NCBI GenBank assembly: GCA_964369405.1
Contig: CAYJGB010000009.1
Coordinates: forward strand, 1 to 64,000
Source of the DNA: CAYJFG01 sp964369405
GTDB lineage: Bacteria > Bacillota > Clostridia > Oscillospirales > Acutalibacteraceae
Length of the DNA stretch: 64,000 nucleotides
Direction: 5' to 3'
Shown: piece by piece, positions 8,579 through 17,781 of the stretch
How the letters are laid out: each line of letters begins with the position of its first letter
Numbering within the stretch: position 1 is the first letter of the stretch
Translations under genes and position numbers: made by a program
The notes under the pieces: generated by a model
What the model saw: the letters and a program-made list of their open reading frames with translations, nothing else
Databases searched by the model: none
What the model was told of the DNA's origin: nothing

Positions 8579-10993
8579 TTATGCTACTGTTTTAGGACTA
8601 GACATATATAAAACACCGTCGATAAAAGCCCATGCTTGCATATATAAATTTGTGTTTTTATTATTCATTACTGCTACATAGTTGTAACGGCCATCGCCGT
8701 TCATAACATTAGTAAAAGTATATTCTTTTACTATATTTGAATATCCATACATTAGATATTGTTCTACGTTTTCTTCAGAAACGTCATATATATCAGTTGA
8801 GCGTATTACACCGTATCTAACTTCAGTTTTATTTTCTATACCTGTAGTTACAATAGGAAAATACATTTTTGTTATCTCATCATCTTGTGTTGAATAAGAA
8901 ACATTACCTACTTCAATACTTGAAGTAGCTATTTTTTCACCCTCAAAAACTGGCTCAACGAAAGAATGTTCAGTTACGTAGAAAGAGTAAGTTTTGTTTG
9001 GTGTAATAGATACTAATTGACCATTGACTGTCCAGCCAATTACGTTTTGTGGTCCAGTAAACTTTACTTTAGCGATTTGATTATAAGAAATCATACCACC
9101 GATTGATTGGTTATCTCCTGTCGTTCTTAAAGGATTACCTGTATAATCAGTAATAGTTAAGTTATCGTATAAAGAAGTAACAAAAAATTCTTTATCTACT
9201 AAAGTATAATATAATGTGGTGTCTTTAGTTATATTTTGTAAATCAGCACGTTTAAAATCTTGTATGTATTCTTGGTCTCTAAATAGTTTTAAAGTAGCAC
9301 CATATGCATCTTCACCTTTTAAAACTAATTCTGTATCTAGTAGTTCTTCTGTTTCACTATCTCTATATGTTACAGTGAAATAAGTTTCTATAAATGGATT
9401 AATATAATTATATGTAGTTAAACCTTCTGTTGTTAATATAAATTCATCTGAATAATTGTTTTGTTGTTTTACGCCATCTAATAATACAGTATATGGTTTG
9501 TTTAATTCTAAATCTGAAAAAGCTATTGAATAATAATCGTTAGTTGGTGAGTATGATAAAATTTCATTTGTACCATCTAGCACAGATGTTTCTTTATTAG
9601 CACCTGCCATTTGTTGATATACTAACTGTAACACATTTGCTGCTGATTCTCCACTAGGAGCAAGAACAATGTTATCAGTGTCTTCAATTGGTAATTTTGT
9701 AACGTTTTCACTTACTGCAATAACTTTTGCACCAGAGCCAATTAATATATTAGCACCAGTACCTAGAGAACCACTACCAATAGCACTACCATACGTACCA
9801 CCGTACGCTGTTACATTAGCTTGATTTTTAATATCAATATTACCACCATTAGTAATGTTGTTACCACCACCAATAGCAGCACCATAAGTGCCAGCAACAG
9901 CAGAAACAATTGCATTATCACTTATAGTAATATCTCCACCACCTTCTTCATTTCCTCCACCAATAGCTGAACCATATGAAACGTTAATTGGGTTATTGTT
10001 TTCTTGGGTAGCTGTTACTTGAGCATTAAGACCAACGTTGATTATACCACCATTACCAGAACTACCACCACCAATACAAGCACCATAACTACTAGGAGTT
10101 TGTTCTGAAGTTTTAGATACTGAAGCTGTAACATTAGCATTATCAGTTATAGTGATTTTGTTAGAGTCAGCTAAATTACCACTACCAATACCAGCACCAT
10201 GAGTACCACCAATTGCGTTAACAGTTGCATAACCAGAAATAGTTATTTCACCACTATTACTATTTGTACCACCACCAATACCAGCTGCATAGCTAGAATT
10301 GTTTTCTTCAAGTGTTGTTGATGGTATATTTGAATTTGCAGTTACATTACTAGAACCCTTTATATCGATTTCACCATAATTAGTAGCATCAGCACCAGAA
10401 CCGATAGCTGCACCATGGGTGCTGCCGTTAGCTGTTACATTTGCATTACCATCAATTACTATTTTTCCAGCAGAACTAAAATTTCCACCACCAATGCCAG
10501 CACTATATTCACCAGCTGTTACTGATAAATTACCAGAACCCAAAACGACTAAAGTAGCAAAATTTGATATAGAAGTTGCTTCTACTTCAATACCTGCTCT
10601 ATAAGCACCACTGTTTAAGGTGTTATTTGAATTTTCTACAAGAGTAAGATTTGCATTAGCTTCTTCATTAATCTTAAATGCACATTTTTCATCTTCAGAT
10701 AGGTTAATGTTAACATTGTTTAAAGATATGTTATGTGTTCCACTTTCTACTGTGATTGTGTCTGTTTGACTAGAACCCGTTATTGTGATATTTTCAGAAT
10801 ACAAAGTCCAGCTACCACTGTCTTGTCTATATTCTGTTTGACCATTATTTTCACGAAGTTCAATACTACCATTTCCAATATTTAATTCAGCACTATTGGT
10901 TTCATTTGCAAATACTATGTTTACATTTAGTGTTAACATAAGAATAGTAATTACTATAGATAATACTTTTTTTGATCTTTTCAAAGTTTTCAT
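8579..10993 (-). CDS. Secreted repeat protein, probable beta-helix or carbohydrate-binding surface protein
   Basis: An 804-residue protein with a signal peptide (charged start, then VLSIVITILMLTLNVNIVFA). A beta-rich N-terminal domain follows. From about residue 130 to 430 come about nine imperfect repeats of 30-45 residues, each with a core like GGTYGAAIGGGNN and then a short strand such as GNIDIKNQANVTA. This is typical of a right-handed beta-helix. The N-terminal part resembles the Cthe_2159-type carbohydrate-binding domain, but that is a tentative match. The C-terminal half contains a VTYRDSETEELLDTELVLKGE segment like MucBP/Listeria-type extracellular modules. There is no LPXTG anchor or transmembrane end, so it is probably released or held non-covalently. 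It lies between two copies of the DUF1540 3' end. Confidence 0.75.
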   Translation of the reverse strand: MKTLKRSKKVLSIVITILMLTLNVNIVFANETNSAELNIGNGSIELRENNGQTEYRQDSGSWTLYSENITITGSSQTDTITVESGTHNISLNNVNINLSEDEKCAFKINEEANANLTLVENSNNTLNSGAYRAGIEVEATSISNFATLVVLGSGNLSVTAGEYSAGIGGGNFSSAGKIVIDGNANVTANGSTHGAAIGSGADATNYGEIDIKGSSNVTANSNIPSTTLEENNSSYAAGIGGGTNSNSGEITISGYATVNAIGGTHGAGIGSGNLADSNKITITDNANVTASVSKTSEQTPSSYGACIGGGSSGNGGIINVGLNAQVTATQENNNPINVSYGSAIGGGNEEGGGDITISDNAIVSAVAGTYGAAIGGGNNITNGGNIDIKNQANVTAYGGTYGSAIGSGSLGTGANILIGSGAKVIAVSENVTKLPIEDTDNIVLAPSGESAANVLQLVYQQMAGANKETSVLDGTNEILSYSPTNDYYSIAFSDLELNKPYTVLLDGVKQQNNYSDEFILTTEGLTTYNYINPFIETYFTVTYRDSETEELLDTELVLKGEDAYGATLKLFRDQEYIQDFKRADLQNITKDTTLYYTLVDKEFFVTSLYDNLTITDYTGNPLRTTGDNQSIGGMISYNQIAKVKFTGPQNVIGWTVNGQLVSITPNKTYSFYVTEHSFVEPVFEGEKIATSSIEVGNVSYSTQDDEITKMYFPIVTTGIENKTEVRYGVIRSTDIYDVSEENVEQYLMYGYSNIVKEYTFTNVMNGDGRYNYVAVMNNKNTNLYMQAWAFIDGVLYMSSPKTVA

Positions 10994-11135
10994 AAATAAT
11001 CCTCGCTTTTCACTTTTTATTCTATAACAAAAACGTTACATTACTAGATTATAACATTATTATTTACAAATTTCTATAGTTTCATTATAAAATTAAAAAA
11101 GGTTGTAAAGTTGTCAATGATACCTTACACTTGCT

Positions 11136-11175
11136 CCAAAATGTTGCGACTAATTTAATATTTTAAATTTAAGAA
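11136..11175 (+). pseudogene. Remnant of a second DUF1540 gene (3' end only)
   Basis: This 40-base stretch matches 8414-8453 with one mismatch. It still reads Pro-Lys-Cys-Cys-Asp-stop in frame. No start codon or upstream coding part is visible. A terminator-like hairpin follows at 11181-11220. It is the relic of a duplicated gene, or a segment carried along by a rearrangement that placed the repeat protein between the copies. Confidence 0.7.
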
Positions 11176-11180
11176 ATAAG

Positions 11181-11220
11181 AAAGCCTATAACTATTACTA
11201 AAATGATAGTTGTGGGCTTT
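11181..11220 (+). terminator. Terminator-like hairpin downstream of the DUF1540 remnant
   Basis: A 17-bp stem with a few G-U pairs (11181-11197 with 11204-11220) is followed by TTTTATT. It points in the plus direction and isolates dpaA from upstream transcription. Confidence 0.6.
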
Positions 11221-11226
11221 TATTGC

Positions 11227-11254
11227 ACGTTAAGATGATAGATAACATACTATA
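11227..11254 (+). promoter_or_regulatory. Possible sigma-K promoter of dpaAB
   Basis: CATACTATA (11246-11254) fits the sigma-K -10 pattern CATANNNTA, and an AC dinucleotide (11227-11228) lies 17 bases upstream as in sigma-K -35 elements. Dipicolinate synthase is made in the mother cell under sigma-K in known spore-formers, which supports this reading. The -35 is too short to be convincing on its own. Confidence 0.5.
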
Positions 11255-11296
11255 TTACATAAAAGTAAAAAATCCACTGAAAATGGAGGAGTTAAT

Positions 11297-12166
11297 TTGA
11301 TTAGTTTTAATAGTATAGGTGTAATTGGTGGAGATAGAAGAATGTTATCGACAGCAAAGAGTATTAGTTCAGATGGAATAACTGTGTTATTAGGTGGATT
11401 TGATAAATTAGAGAATGTATATGGAATTGAAGAGGAAAGAGCAACACCATCAGAAGTTGCGTTATGCAGTGAGATAATAATATTACCACTTCCACTTACA
11501 AAAGATGGAAAAACGCTTAATGCACCTTTTTCGGTTGATGAGATAGTTTTAGATGATAAATTTGCAAAAATGATGCAAGGCAAGAGAGTATATTGTTCTA
11601 TGAAAGAAAAGCTACTTAAAACTAGTAAGTTTTGGAATGCGCAATTGCTTTTTGATTATTTTGATAGAGAAGAGTTAAATGTTCTTAACTGTGTTGCAAC
11701 AGCAGAGGGTGCAATTGAAATAGCTATGAGAGAACATATAGGAACGATAAATGGTTCTAAAGTATTAGTAGCAGGATATGGAAGAATAGGTAAAGTGTTG
11801 TCTAGTATGTTAAAAGGTATAGGAGCAGATGTTTATGTAAGTGCTAGAAAGAAAGAGGATTTAGCATGGATAGAGTTGTCAGGATATAAAGCGATTAAAA
11901 ATGAGGAGATAAATAAGGTTAATGATTTAGATGTAATTTTTAATACAGTACCATCAATGATATTTGATTCAAGAACACTTGCTCATATAGCACAAAAATC
12001 AATAGTAATAGATTTAGCCTCTAAGCCTGGTGGAGTAGACTTTGCAAGTGCCAAAAGAATGGGAATAAATGCTATACATGCATTATCGCTACCTGGAAAA
12101 GTAGCACCGAAAAGTTCTGGAGAGATAATAAAGAATACAATATTTAATATGTTAGAGGAGGTGTAA
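11297..12166 (+). CDS. dpaA: Dipicolinate synthase subunit A
   Basis: A 289-residue protein with an N-terminal segment SIGVIGGDRRMLSTAKSI, characteristic of DpaA (SpoVFA), and a central Rossmann motif VLVAGYGRIGKVLSSML. With DpaB it converts a dihydrodipicolinate-pathway intermediate to dipicolinic acid in the mother cell. Dipicolinic acid with calcium gives spores heat resistance. The start is TTG at 11297 with GGAGGA 8 bases upstream. The stop overlaps the dpaB start by one base, so the two genes are translationally coupled. It has a possible sigma-K promoter. Confidence 0.96.
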   Translation: MISFNSIGVIGGDRRMLSTAKSISSDGITVLLGGFDKLENVYGIEEERATPSEVALCSEIIILPLPLTKDGKTLNAPFSVDEIVLDDKFAKMMQGKRVYCSMKEKLLKTSKFWNAQLLFDYFDREELNVLNCVATAEGAIEIAMREHIGTINGSKVLVAGYGRIGKVLSSMLKGIGADVYVSARKKEDLAWIELSGYKAIKNEEINKVNDLDVIFNTVPSMIFDSRTLAHIAQKSIVIDLASKPGGVDFASAKRMGINAIHALSLPGKVAPKSSGEIIKNTIFNMLEEV

Positions 12167-12738
12167 TGTTGAAAAAAATTACAATAGGCTTTGCAATGTG
12201 TGGGTCGTTTTGTACATTTGAAAAAGCTATTATGCTAATGAAAGATTTAATAGAAAAAGGATATGAAATTATACCAATAATGTCAGAAAACGCCTACACT
12301 ACTGATACAAGATTTGGGAAGAGTAAAGATATAATTAAGGAAGTAGAAGAAGTATGTAAACATAAAATAATACACACAATAAAAGGAGCAGAACCAATAG
12401 GTCCTAAAAAAATGTTTGATATATTGCTAGTAGCACCGTGTACAGGTAATACAATTGCCAAAATAACACACGCAATAACAGATACATCGGTAACTATGGC
12501 AGTGAAATCACATTTGCGAACAGGTAGAAGTGTGTTGATAGCAATATCTACTAACGATGCACTTGGAAATTCAGCACAAAATATAGGTAAAGCGTTAAAT
12601 GTGAAGAATATATATTTTGTACCATTTTCGCAAGATGATCCAATAAATAAACCTAATTCGTTAGTAGCTGATTTTGATAAAGTAGAGGAATGTATAAAAT
12701 TAGGATTAGAGTATAAACAGTATCAACCTATATTATAG
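12166..12738 (+). CDS. dpaB: Dipicolinate synthase subunit B (flavoprotein)
   Basis: A 190-residue flavoprotein of the UbiX/Dfp type. It begins KKITIGFAMCGSFCTFEKA and carries MFDILLVAPCTGNTIAKI, the flavin-binding region of SpoVFB/DpaB. It partners DpaA in dipicolinate synthesis during sporulation. It starts at ATG 12166 in a TAATG overlap with dpaA, with GAGGAGGTG just upstream. The presence of both subunits implies a genuine DPA-producing spore-former. Confidence 0.96.
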   Translation: MLKKITIGFAMCGSFCTFEKAIMLMKDLIEKGYEIIPIMSENAYTTDTRFGKSKDIIKEVEEVCKHKIIHTIKGAEPIGPKKMFDILLVAPCTGNTIAKITHAITDTSVTMAVKSHLRTGRSVLIAISTNDALGNSAQNIGKALNVKNIYFVPFSQDDPINKPNSLVADFDKVEECIKLGLEYKQYQPIL

Positions 12739-12824
12739 CATATTAACTTTTATTAGTTACGCTTAGGCGTCTAAAATTTTACATTGCTATGTTGAATTTA
12801 ATAGGAAAGATTAGCAATAAAATT

Positions 12825-12950
12825 CGGGCACCCGCCCATTCAAATCTTCGATTTGAATGAACCGTCCCCACAGCCAAACATCTAAAATTAGTAGAATGGT
12901 GTGGGGACGGTGTTTGAGCGAAACTTTCAGTTTCGCTCGGCGGGTGCCCG
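12825..12950. repeat. Four-stem palindromic element, copy 1
   Basis: A 12-bp perfect outer stem (12825-12836 with 12939-12950) encloses three hairpins. Hairpin I is 12837-12859 with a TTC loop. The middle stem is 12 bp (12861-12872 with 12900-12911) around a 27-base loop. Hairpin III is 12916-12938 with a TTC loop. The folded form is a four-way-junction-like cloverleaf. The same layout with different outer and middle stem sequences recurs at 56911-57034. It lies between dpaB and the 3' end of pheT. It could be a REP-like or MITE-like element. The long reading frame through it is an artefact of the palindrome. Confidence 0.85.
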
Positions 12951-12974
12951 AAGGCTTGTTTGTGCAAACTTAAA

Positions 12975-15383
12975 TTATCTCATCTCGATACCTAATTTAA
13001 ACTTCAAATTAGATAATATTTTTTTAATAGCTCTGTCTATTGTATCTGTAGAAATTTCTTTAGTATCACTAAAAACTATAGAAAAAGCCATACTTTTTTT
13101 GTTTTCTCCTAAATTTTTACCTCTGTAAATATCAAAAAGATTTACTTCACGAACTAACTTATTTGCAGATTTTATTTCATCTACTATACTACCACAAGTT
13201 GTATCTTCATCGCAAATTAAAGCTAAATCCCTTTTAATTTCTGGATATTGGCTTATCGCCTCGTATTTGAAATCACTCTTAGCACAAGATATTAAATTAT
13301 CAAAATCTATTTCAGCTAAATATATGTTCTGGTTGTTTTTTTCATCTTTTGCAATTTTAAGTTCAGCAGTAACTTCATTAGCTAATTTTCCAAAGATACC
13401 GATTTTTTTACCATTACATATTATGTTAGCAGTAATTCCTGAATGTAAGTAACTAATGCTACCTCTTTCATATTTTAACTCTAACCCAAATGATGTAGCT
13501 ATAGCCTCTATTGCACCTTTAACAGTATAAAAATCCTCATCAGTTCCAAACACACCCATACTTAATGTCAATTTCTCTTCTGGACGAGCAGTAAGAGGTA
13601 ATTCTTTTGGAATATATATATTGCTAAGCTCAAACAATCTACCACTTGTATTACCTTTTTTCAAATTATCAACAATTACATTAAGCATACTAGGCGCTAA
13701 TGTTGTACGCATAATTGATAAATGTTCAGTTATTGGATTTTTTAGCCTTATAGCATTTCTTTCTACTGCATCTTCAGGGAAATGTAAAGCGTTTAAATCA
13801 GCAACGGAATAAAAAGCTAAAGTTGAGGCTTCAAAAAAGCCTTGACCACATAACAACTTTTTCAATTTAAGTTGTTGTTTTTGATAATCATTAAGACCAC
13901 CAGTAGTAACTGATGCTGTTTTTAAGAAAGTAGGTACAATATGCTCGTATCCATACATACGTATAATTTCCTCTGCTAAGTCAGGATAATCATATATATC
14001 CTCTCTATAACGAGGTATGCTAACGGTCCACATATCATCATTAACACTAACTTCAAAATTTAATCGTTTTAAAATATCAATCATAATATCAGTTGGAACT
14101 TCAATGCCTAAAACACTATTGATTTTTTTAGGATTTACAACGATAGTTTTACATTCTTTTGAAGAATTAGAACTGCAATCAAAAGAAGTAGAGGTAATAT
14201 CTCCACAATTAAGCTCTTGGATTAAATGTAAAGCTCTTTTTAAACCGAGTTCAGTGCTAAATTCATCAACACCTTTTTCGTATCGTAAAGAAGAATCACT
14301 ACTTTGACCTAATGCACGAGAAGTTTTTCTAACGCTATCACGTGCAAAAGTAGCACATTCAAATAAAAGTTCATTAGAACTATCAGAAATACCACTGTTT
14401 AAACCACCCATAACACCTGCTAATGCTACAGGTTTTGAAGCATCGCAAATAACAAGATTATTATTTGAAAGTTTAAATTCTTTTTCATCAAGAGTTATAA
14501 TAGTTTCATTTTCATAAGCTCTACGAATTTCAATACTTCTACCATCTATTTTACTTAAATCAAAAGCATGCATAGGTTGTCCTATTTCAAGTAAAGTATG
14601 GTTTGTAATATCTACAACATTGTTTATACTTTTAAGCCCTGACAAAGCTAAGTGTCTTTTAATCCAACGTGGAGAACTTGCAGGGCGAATGTTTTTAACA
14701 TAATGTGCTAAATATCTAGGACATAAGTCGAAGTCAACAACACTTACATTTATTGAGTTGTCCACTTCGTCAGTGCAAATAAAGTCAGTAGCAGGCATTT
14801 TTAAAGGTTTGTTTAGAACAGCTGCAACCTCACGAGCAATACCTAGAACACTTTGACAGTCAGGTCTGTTAGCTGTAACTGAAATATCAAAAATATAATC
14901 GTTTAATCCGACTACATTACAAATATCTTCACCAACTTTTGTATCTTCATCTAAAATAAGGAGTCCATTAAGTTCAGCACCCTCATACCAATCATCAGTA
15001 ATACCTAATTCTTGACCAGAACATAACATACCGTTAGATTCTACACCTTGCATCATTCTTTTTTTAATTTTAAAACCACCAACAATAGTAGAATTATCCA
15101 GTGCAACAGGAACTAACGCTCCTAAAAACACGTTTGGAGCACCAGTAGTAATTGCTATATCACTTCCGTATTCACCACAATCTAATCTACATAATTGAAG
15201 ATGGTCAGTGCCCTCTTGTTTTTCTAAAGAAGTAACTTTACCAACAACAACTCTAGAAATTTCAGCAGATAAATCAATTAATTCTTCCACCTCGAAACCA
15301 CAAGAAAAAAGTTTTTCTTCTAGTTCTTGTGGAGTTATATCTATATCAACAAACTCTTTAAGCCAACTAAATGCAACTTTCAT
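12975..15383 (-). CDS. pheT: Phenylalanine--tRNA ligase beta subunit
   Basis: An 802-residue protein of normal PheT length. The N-terminus MKVAFSWLKEFVDIDITPQELEEKL and the tRNA-binding EMAP-like domain (about residues 40-150) are typical. The B3/B4 editing region, the B5 domain and the C-terminal anticodon-binding FDX-ACB domain (ISQYPEIKRDLALICDEDTT) are all present. It forms the alpha2-beta2 synthetase with PheS, and the beta subunit edits mischarged Tyr. It begins 15 bases after the pheS stop codon in one T-box-controlled operon. A four-stem element lies 25 bases beyond its stop. Confidence 0.97.
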   Translation of the reverse strand: MKVAFSWLKEFVDIDITPQELEEKLFSCGFEVEELIDLSAEISRVVVGKVTSLEKQEGTDHLQLCRLDCGEYGSDIAITTGAPNVFLGALVPVALDNSTIVGGFKIKKRMMQGVESNGMLCSGQELGITDDWYEGAELNGLLILDEDTKVGEDICNVVGLNDYIFDISVTANRPDCQSVLGIAREVAAVLNKPLKMPATDFICTDEVDNSINVSVVDFDLCPRYLAHYVKNIRPASSPRWIKRHLALSGLKSINNVVDITNHTLLEIGQPMHAFDLSKIDGRSIEIRRAYENETIITLDEKEFKLSNNNLVICDASKPVALAGVMGGLNSGISDSSNELLFECATFARDSVRKTSRALGQSSDSSLRYEKGVDEFSTELGLKRALHLIQELNCGDITSTSFDCSSNSSKECKTIVVNPKKINSVLGIEVPTDIMIDILKRLNFEVSVNDDMWTVSIPRYREDIYDYPDLAEEIIRMYGYEHIVPTFLKTASVTTGGLNDYQKQQLKLKKLLCGQGFFEASTLAFYSVADLNALHFPEDAVERNAIRLKNPITEHLSIMRTTLAPSMLNVIVDNLKKGNTSGRLFELSNIYIPKELPLTARPEEKLTLSMGVFGTDEDFYTVKGAIEAIATSFGLELKYERGSISYLHSGITANIICNGKKIGIFGKLANEVTAELKIAKDEKNNQNIYLAEIDFDNLISCAKSDFKYEAISQYPEIKRDLALICDEDTTCGSIVDEIKSANKLVREVNLFDIYRGKNLGENKKSMAFSIVFSDTKEISTDTIDRAIKKILSNLKFKLGIEMR

Positions 15384-15398
15384 AAATAAAAACCTCCC

Positions 15399-16421
15399 TT
15401 AACCTTGAAACTGTTTTAAGAAACGTAAATCGTTTTCAAACAGTAAACCCATATGATTAATTCCGTATTTTAGCATAGCTATACGTTCAATTCCAATACC
15501 AAAAGCAATACCAGAGTATATATCAGGGTCGATGTTACAATTGGTAAACACTTTACGATTAACAACACCACCACCTAAAACTTCAATCCAGCCAGTGCCT
15601 TTACATAAACTACAACCTGAGCCACCACACGCAAAGCAACTAACATCAACTTCAACGCTAGGCTCAGTAAAAGGGAAGTAAGATGGGCGTAAACGAGTTT
15701 TTGTATCTTCACCAAACAAAGCTCTAACAAAACTATCAAGCATACCTTGTAAATCGCAAAGAGTAATACCTTTATCTACTACAAGCCCTTCCATTTGATG
15801 AAACATAGGACTGTGAGTAGCATCACTATCACTTCTAAAAACTCTACCAGGAACTAAAACCTTTATAGGAGGTTTTTTCATATCCATAGTACGAACTTGA
15901 CCAGGAGAGGTGTGAGTTCTAAGGAGCAACTCATCGTTGATATAAAAAGTGTCTTGCATATCACGAGCAGGGTGGTCTTTAGGAACATTTAAACGAGTAA
16001 AATTATGGTCGTCGTCTTCAATCTCAGGACCCTCATATATTTCAAAACCCATACCAGAAAAAACATCAACTATTTCATTTTTAACTAATGTAATAGGGTG
16101 AAGTCCACCTGTTGATTTGGTTTTAGCAGGTAGAGTAATATCAATAGCTTCTAAAGCATTTCTAGCTTCCATTTCAAAAGATTTAATTTTAAGTGCAGTT
16201 TGTTCGTAATCTTTTTCTACTTGAGATTTAAACTCATTAATAACTTTACCAGCGTTTGGTCTGTCTTCTTTAGGCACATTTCTAAGTTCTTTCATTAAAC
16301 TAGGAATTTTACCATTTTTGCTTAAATATTCTTGCCAAAAATCTGATAGAGATTTACTATCAGAAATATTTGCAAGACTATCTTTAACTTTAATAGATAA
16401 TTCGTCAATAATATTTTGCAT
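15399..16421 (-). CDS. pheS: Phenylalanine--tRNA ligase alpha subunit
   Basis: A 340-residue class II aminoacyl-tRNA synthetase. It has an N-terminal coiled coil (about residues 1-85) and the catalytic core with motif 2 as FRSDSDATHSPMFHQMEG and motif 3 as GIAFGIGIERIAML. A cysteine cluster (CFACGGSGCSLCKGTGW) matches the zinc-like insert seen in many bacterial PheS proteins. It charges tRNA-Phe. A phenylalanine T-box leader (16475-16747) and a sigma-A promoter precede it. Confidence 0.97.
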   Translation of the reverse strand: MQNIIDELSIKVKDSLANISDSKSLSDFWQEYLSKNGKIPSLMKELRNVPKEDRPNAGKVINEFKSQVEKDYEQTALKIKSFEMEARNALEAIDITLPAKTKSTGGLHPITLVKNEIVDVFSGMGFEIYEGPEIEDDDHNFTRLNVPKDHPARDMQDTFYINDELLLRTHTSPGQVRTMDMKKPPIKVLVPGRVFRSDSDATHSPMFHQMEGLVVDKGITLCDLQGMLDSFVRALFGEDTKTRLRPSYFPFTEPSVEVDVSCFACGGSGCSLCKGTGWIEVLGGGVVNRKVFTNCNIDPDIYSGIAFGIGIERIAMLKYGINHMGLLFENDLRFLKQFQG

Positions 16422-16474
16422 TGAATATCGCTCCTTTTGATATATGTGTTTGTAATTTTTACAGTTTTAACAAA

Positions 16475-16747
16475 CAAAAAACTTCGCCCCAAAAAGGGAC
16501 GAAGTAAAATAACTCCGTGGTACCACCCAAATTCCACTTAAAAAGTGACACTTTTAGCACCTGTAACGTAGTGCAAACGTTTTATACTAATAGGCTATTA
16601 ATAACAAATAAAATAACTTTTCGTATAAACCATTCAGAAGTGAATTTCTACAACATTTCTTTTGAACTTTTTCAGCCTAGAAGTTCATCTCTGAGTAAAG
16701 AAAGAAAATGTATACTTATCTTCGTCAATATGTTTAATAAAACTACA
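16475..16747 (-). promoter_or_regulatory. T-box riboswitch of pheST (tRNA-Phe responsive)
   Basis: The minus-strand leader contains the conserved T-box sequence GGGTGGTACCACGG (16511-16530 region). A terminator follows (16481-16490 with 16496-16505, then a T run) that competes with an antiterminator. A long stem I region begins near 16740, with an AGAGATG bulge. A TTC triplet followed by A lies on its 3' side, which suits a Phe UUC specifier. Uncharged tRNA-Phe should promote read-through. Confidence 0.9.
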
Positions 16748-16753
16748 GTGAGT

Positions 16754-16782
16754 ATTATAACATATTGATTTCAATATTACAA
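16754..16782 (-). promoter_or_regulatory. Promoter of pheST
   Basis: -35 TTGTAA (16777-16782) and -10 TATAAT (16754-16759) on the minus strand, with 17-base spacing. The start lies at the 5' end of the T-box. It overlaps the 3' end of the permease gene region. Confidence 0.7.
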
Positions 16783-16785
16783 GGA

Positions 16786-17781
16786 CTATATTAAGAATGT
16801 TTGAAGAGCATTAAACAAGTAACCAACTAGAATAATGCCAACAGTACAAATTGCAATAAAGACTAACAAAAGTTTAGTTTTAACTGCTTTTTTAAGCATG
16901 ATAAGTGATGGTAAAGAAAGAGTAGTAACAGACATCATAAAGCTTAAAACAGTACCCAAACTAGCACCTTTATCAAGTAGAGCTTCAGCAATAGGAATAG
17001 TACCAAAGATGTCAGCATACATAGGAATACCAACTAAAGTTGCTAAGATAACACTAAATGGGTTATTGCTACCAAGAGCCATTTCGACCCACTCTTGAGG
17101 AATCCAGTTATGAATAACAGCACCAATACCAACGCCGATTAGAATGTATAAAATAACTTTTTTGAAAGTTGAAAGCATTTGGTCTTTAGCAAAAACTAAT
17201 CTGTCTTTTTTAGTTAAATCAGGAGATTCAATATCTACATTTTTAGCCTCGTAGATAAAGTCTTGCACATATTTTTCTAGACGTAGTTTTTGAATAATAG
17301 TACCACCGATAATAGCAATAATTAAACCAACAATAACATATAAAACAGCTACATTAGTACCAAAGATAGACATTAATAAAACAAGGCTACCAATATCAAC
17401 CATAGGAGAAGATATTAAGAAAGAAAAAGTAACGCCTAAAGGAAGTTTAGCACTAGTAAAACCGATAAAAAGAGGGATAGACGAACAAGAGCAAAAAGGA
17501 GTAACAGTACCTAAAAGAGCACCAACAGTATTAGCACCAACACCTTTAAATCTACCCATAATTTTTTTAGAGCGTTCAGGAGGGAAATAGCTTTGAATAT
17601 AGCTAATAATAAAAATCAAGAAACAAAGTAAGATAGTAATTTTTATAACATCGTAAATAAAGAAGTGTACACTACCACCGATTTGAGAAGTAATATCTAA
17701 TCCTAAAGAAGCTAAAAGATTACCGATTAAATCGTTAAGCCATTTCATGCCAAGAATTTGAGTTTGAAAAAAATCCCACAT
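16786..17781 (-). CDS. ArsP/YraQ-type permease, probable arsenical efflux
   Basis: A 331-residue membrane protein with about eight predicted membrane segments. It carries the family signature TPFCSCSSIPLFIGF near residue 95 and a second related half in the C-terminus (VGIPMYADIFGTIPIAEALL). This is the DUF318/ArsP permease family, members of which export trivalent organoarsenicals or related metalloids. The adjacent ArsR-type regulator and its operator support a metalloid role. The exact substrate cannot be read from the sequence. The start codon directly abuts the arsR stop. Confidence 0.85.
   Translation of the reverse strand: MWDFFQTQILGMKWLNDLIGNLLASLGLDITSQIGGSVHFFIYDVIKITILLCFLIFIISYIQSYFPPERSKKIMGRFKGVGANTVGALLGTVTPFCSCSSIPLFIGFTSAKLPLGVTFSFLISSPMVDIGSLVLLMSIFGTNVAVLYVIVGLIIAIIGGTIIQKLRLEKYVQDFIYEAKNVDIESPDLTKKDRLVFAKDQMLSTFKKVILYILIGVGIGAVIHNWIPQEWVEMALGSNNPFSVILATLVGIPMYADIFGTIPIAEALLDKGASLGTVLSFMMSVTTLSLPSLIMLKKAVKTKLLLVFIAICTVGIILVGYLFNALQTFLI

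Noticed and set aside
12779..12967. A 62-codon minus-strand frame through the four-stem element
   Set aside because: It exists only because the palindromic element lacks stops in that frame. It has no ribosome binding site and no family resemblance.
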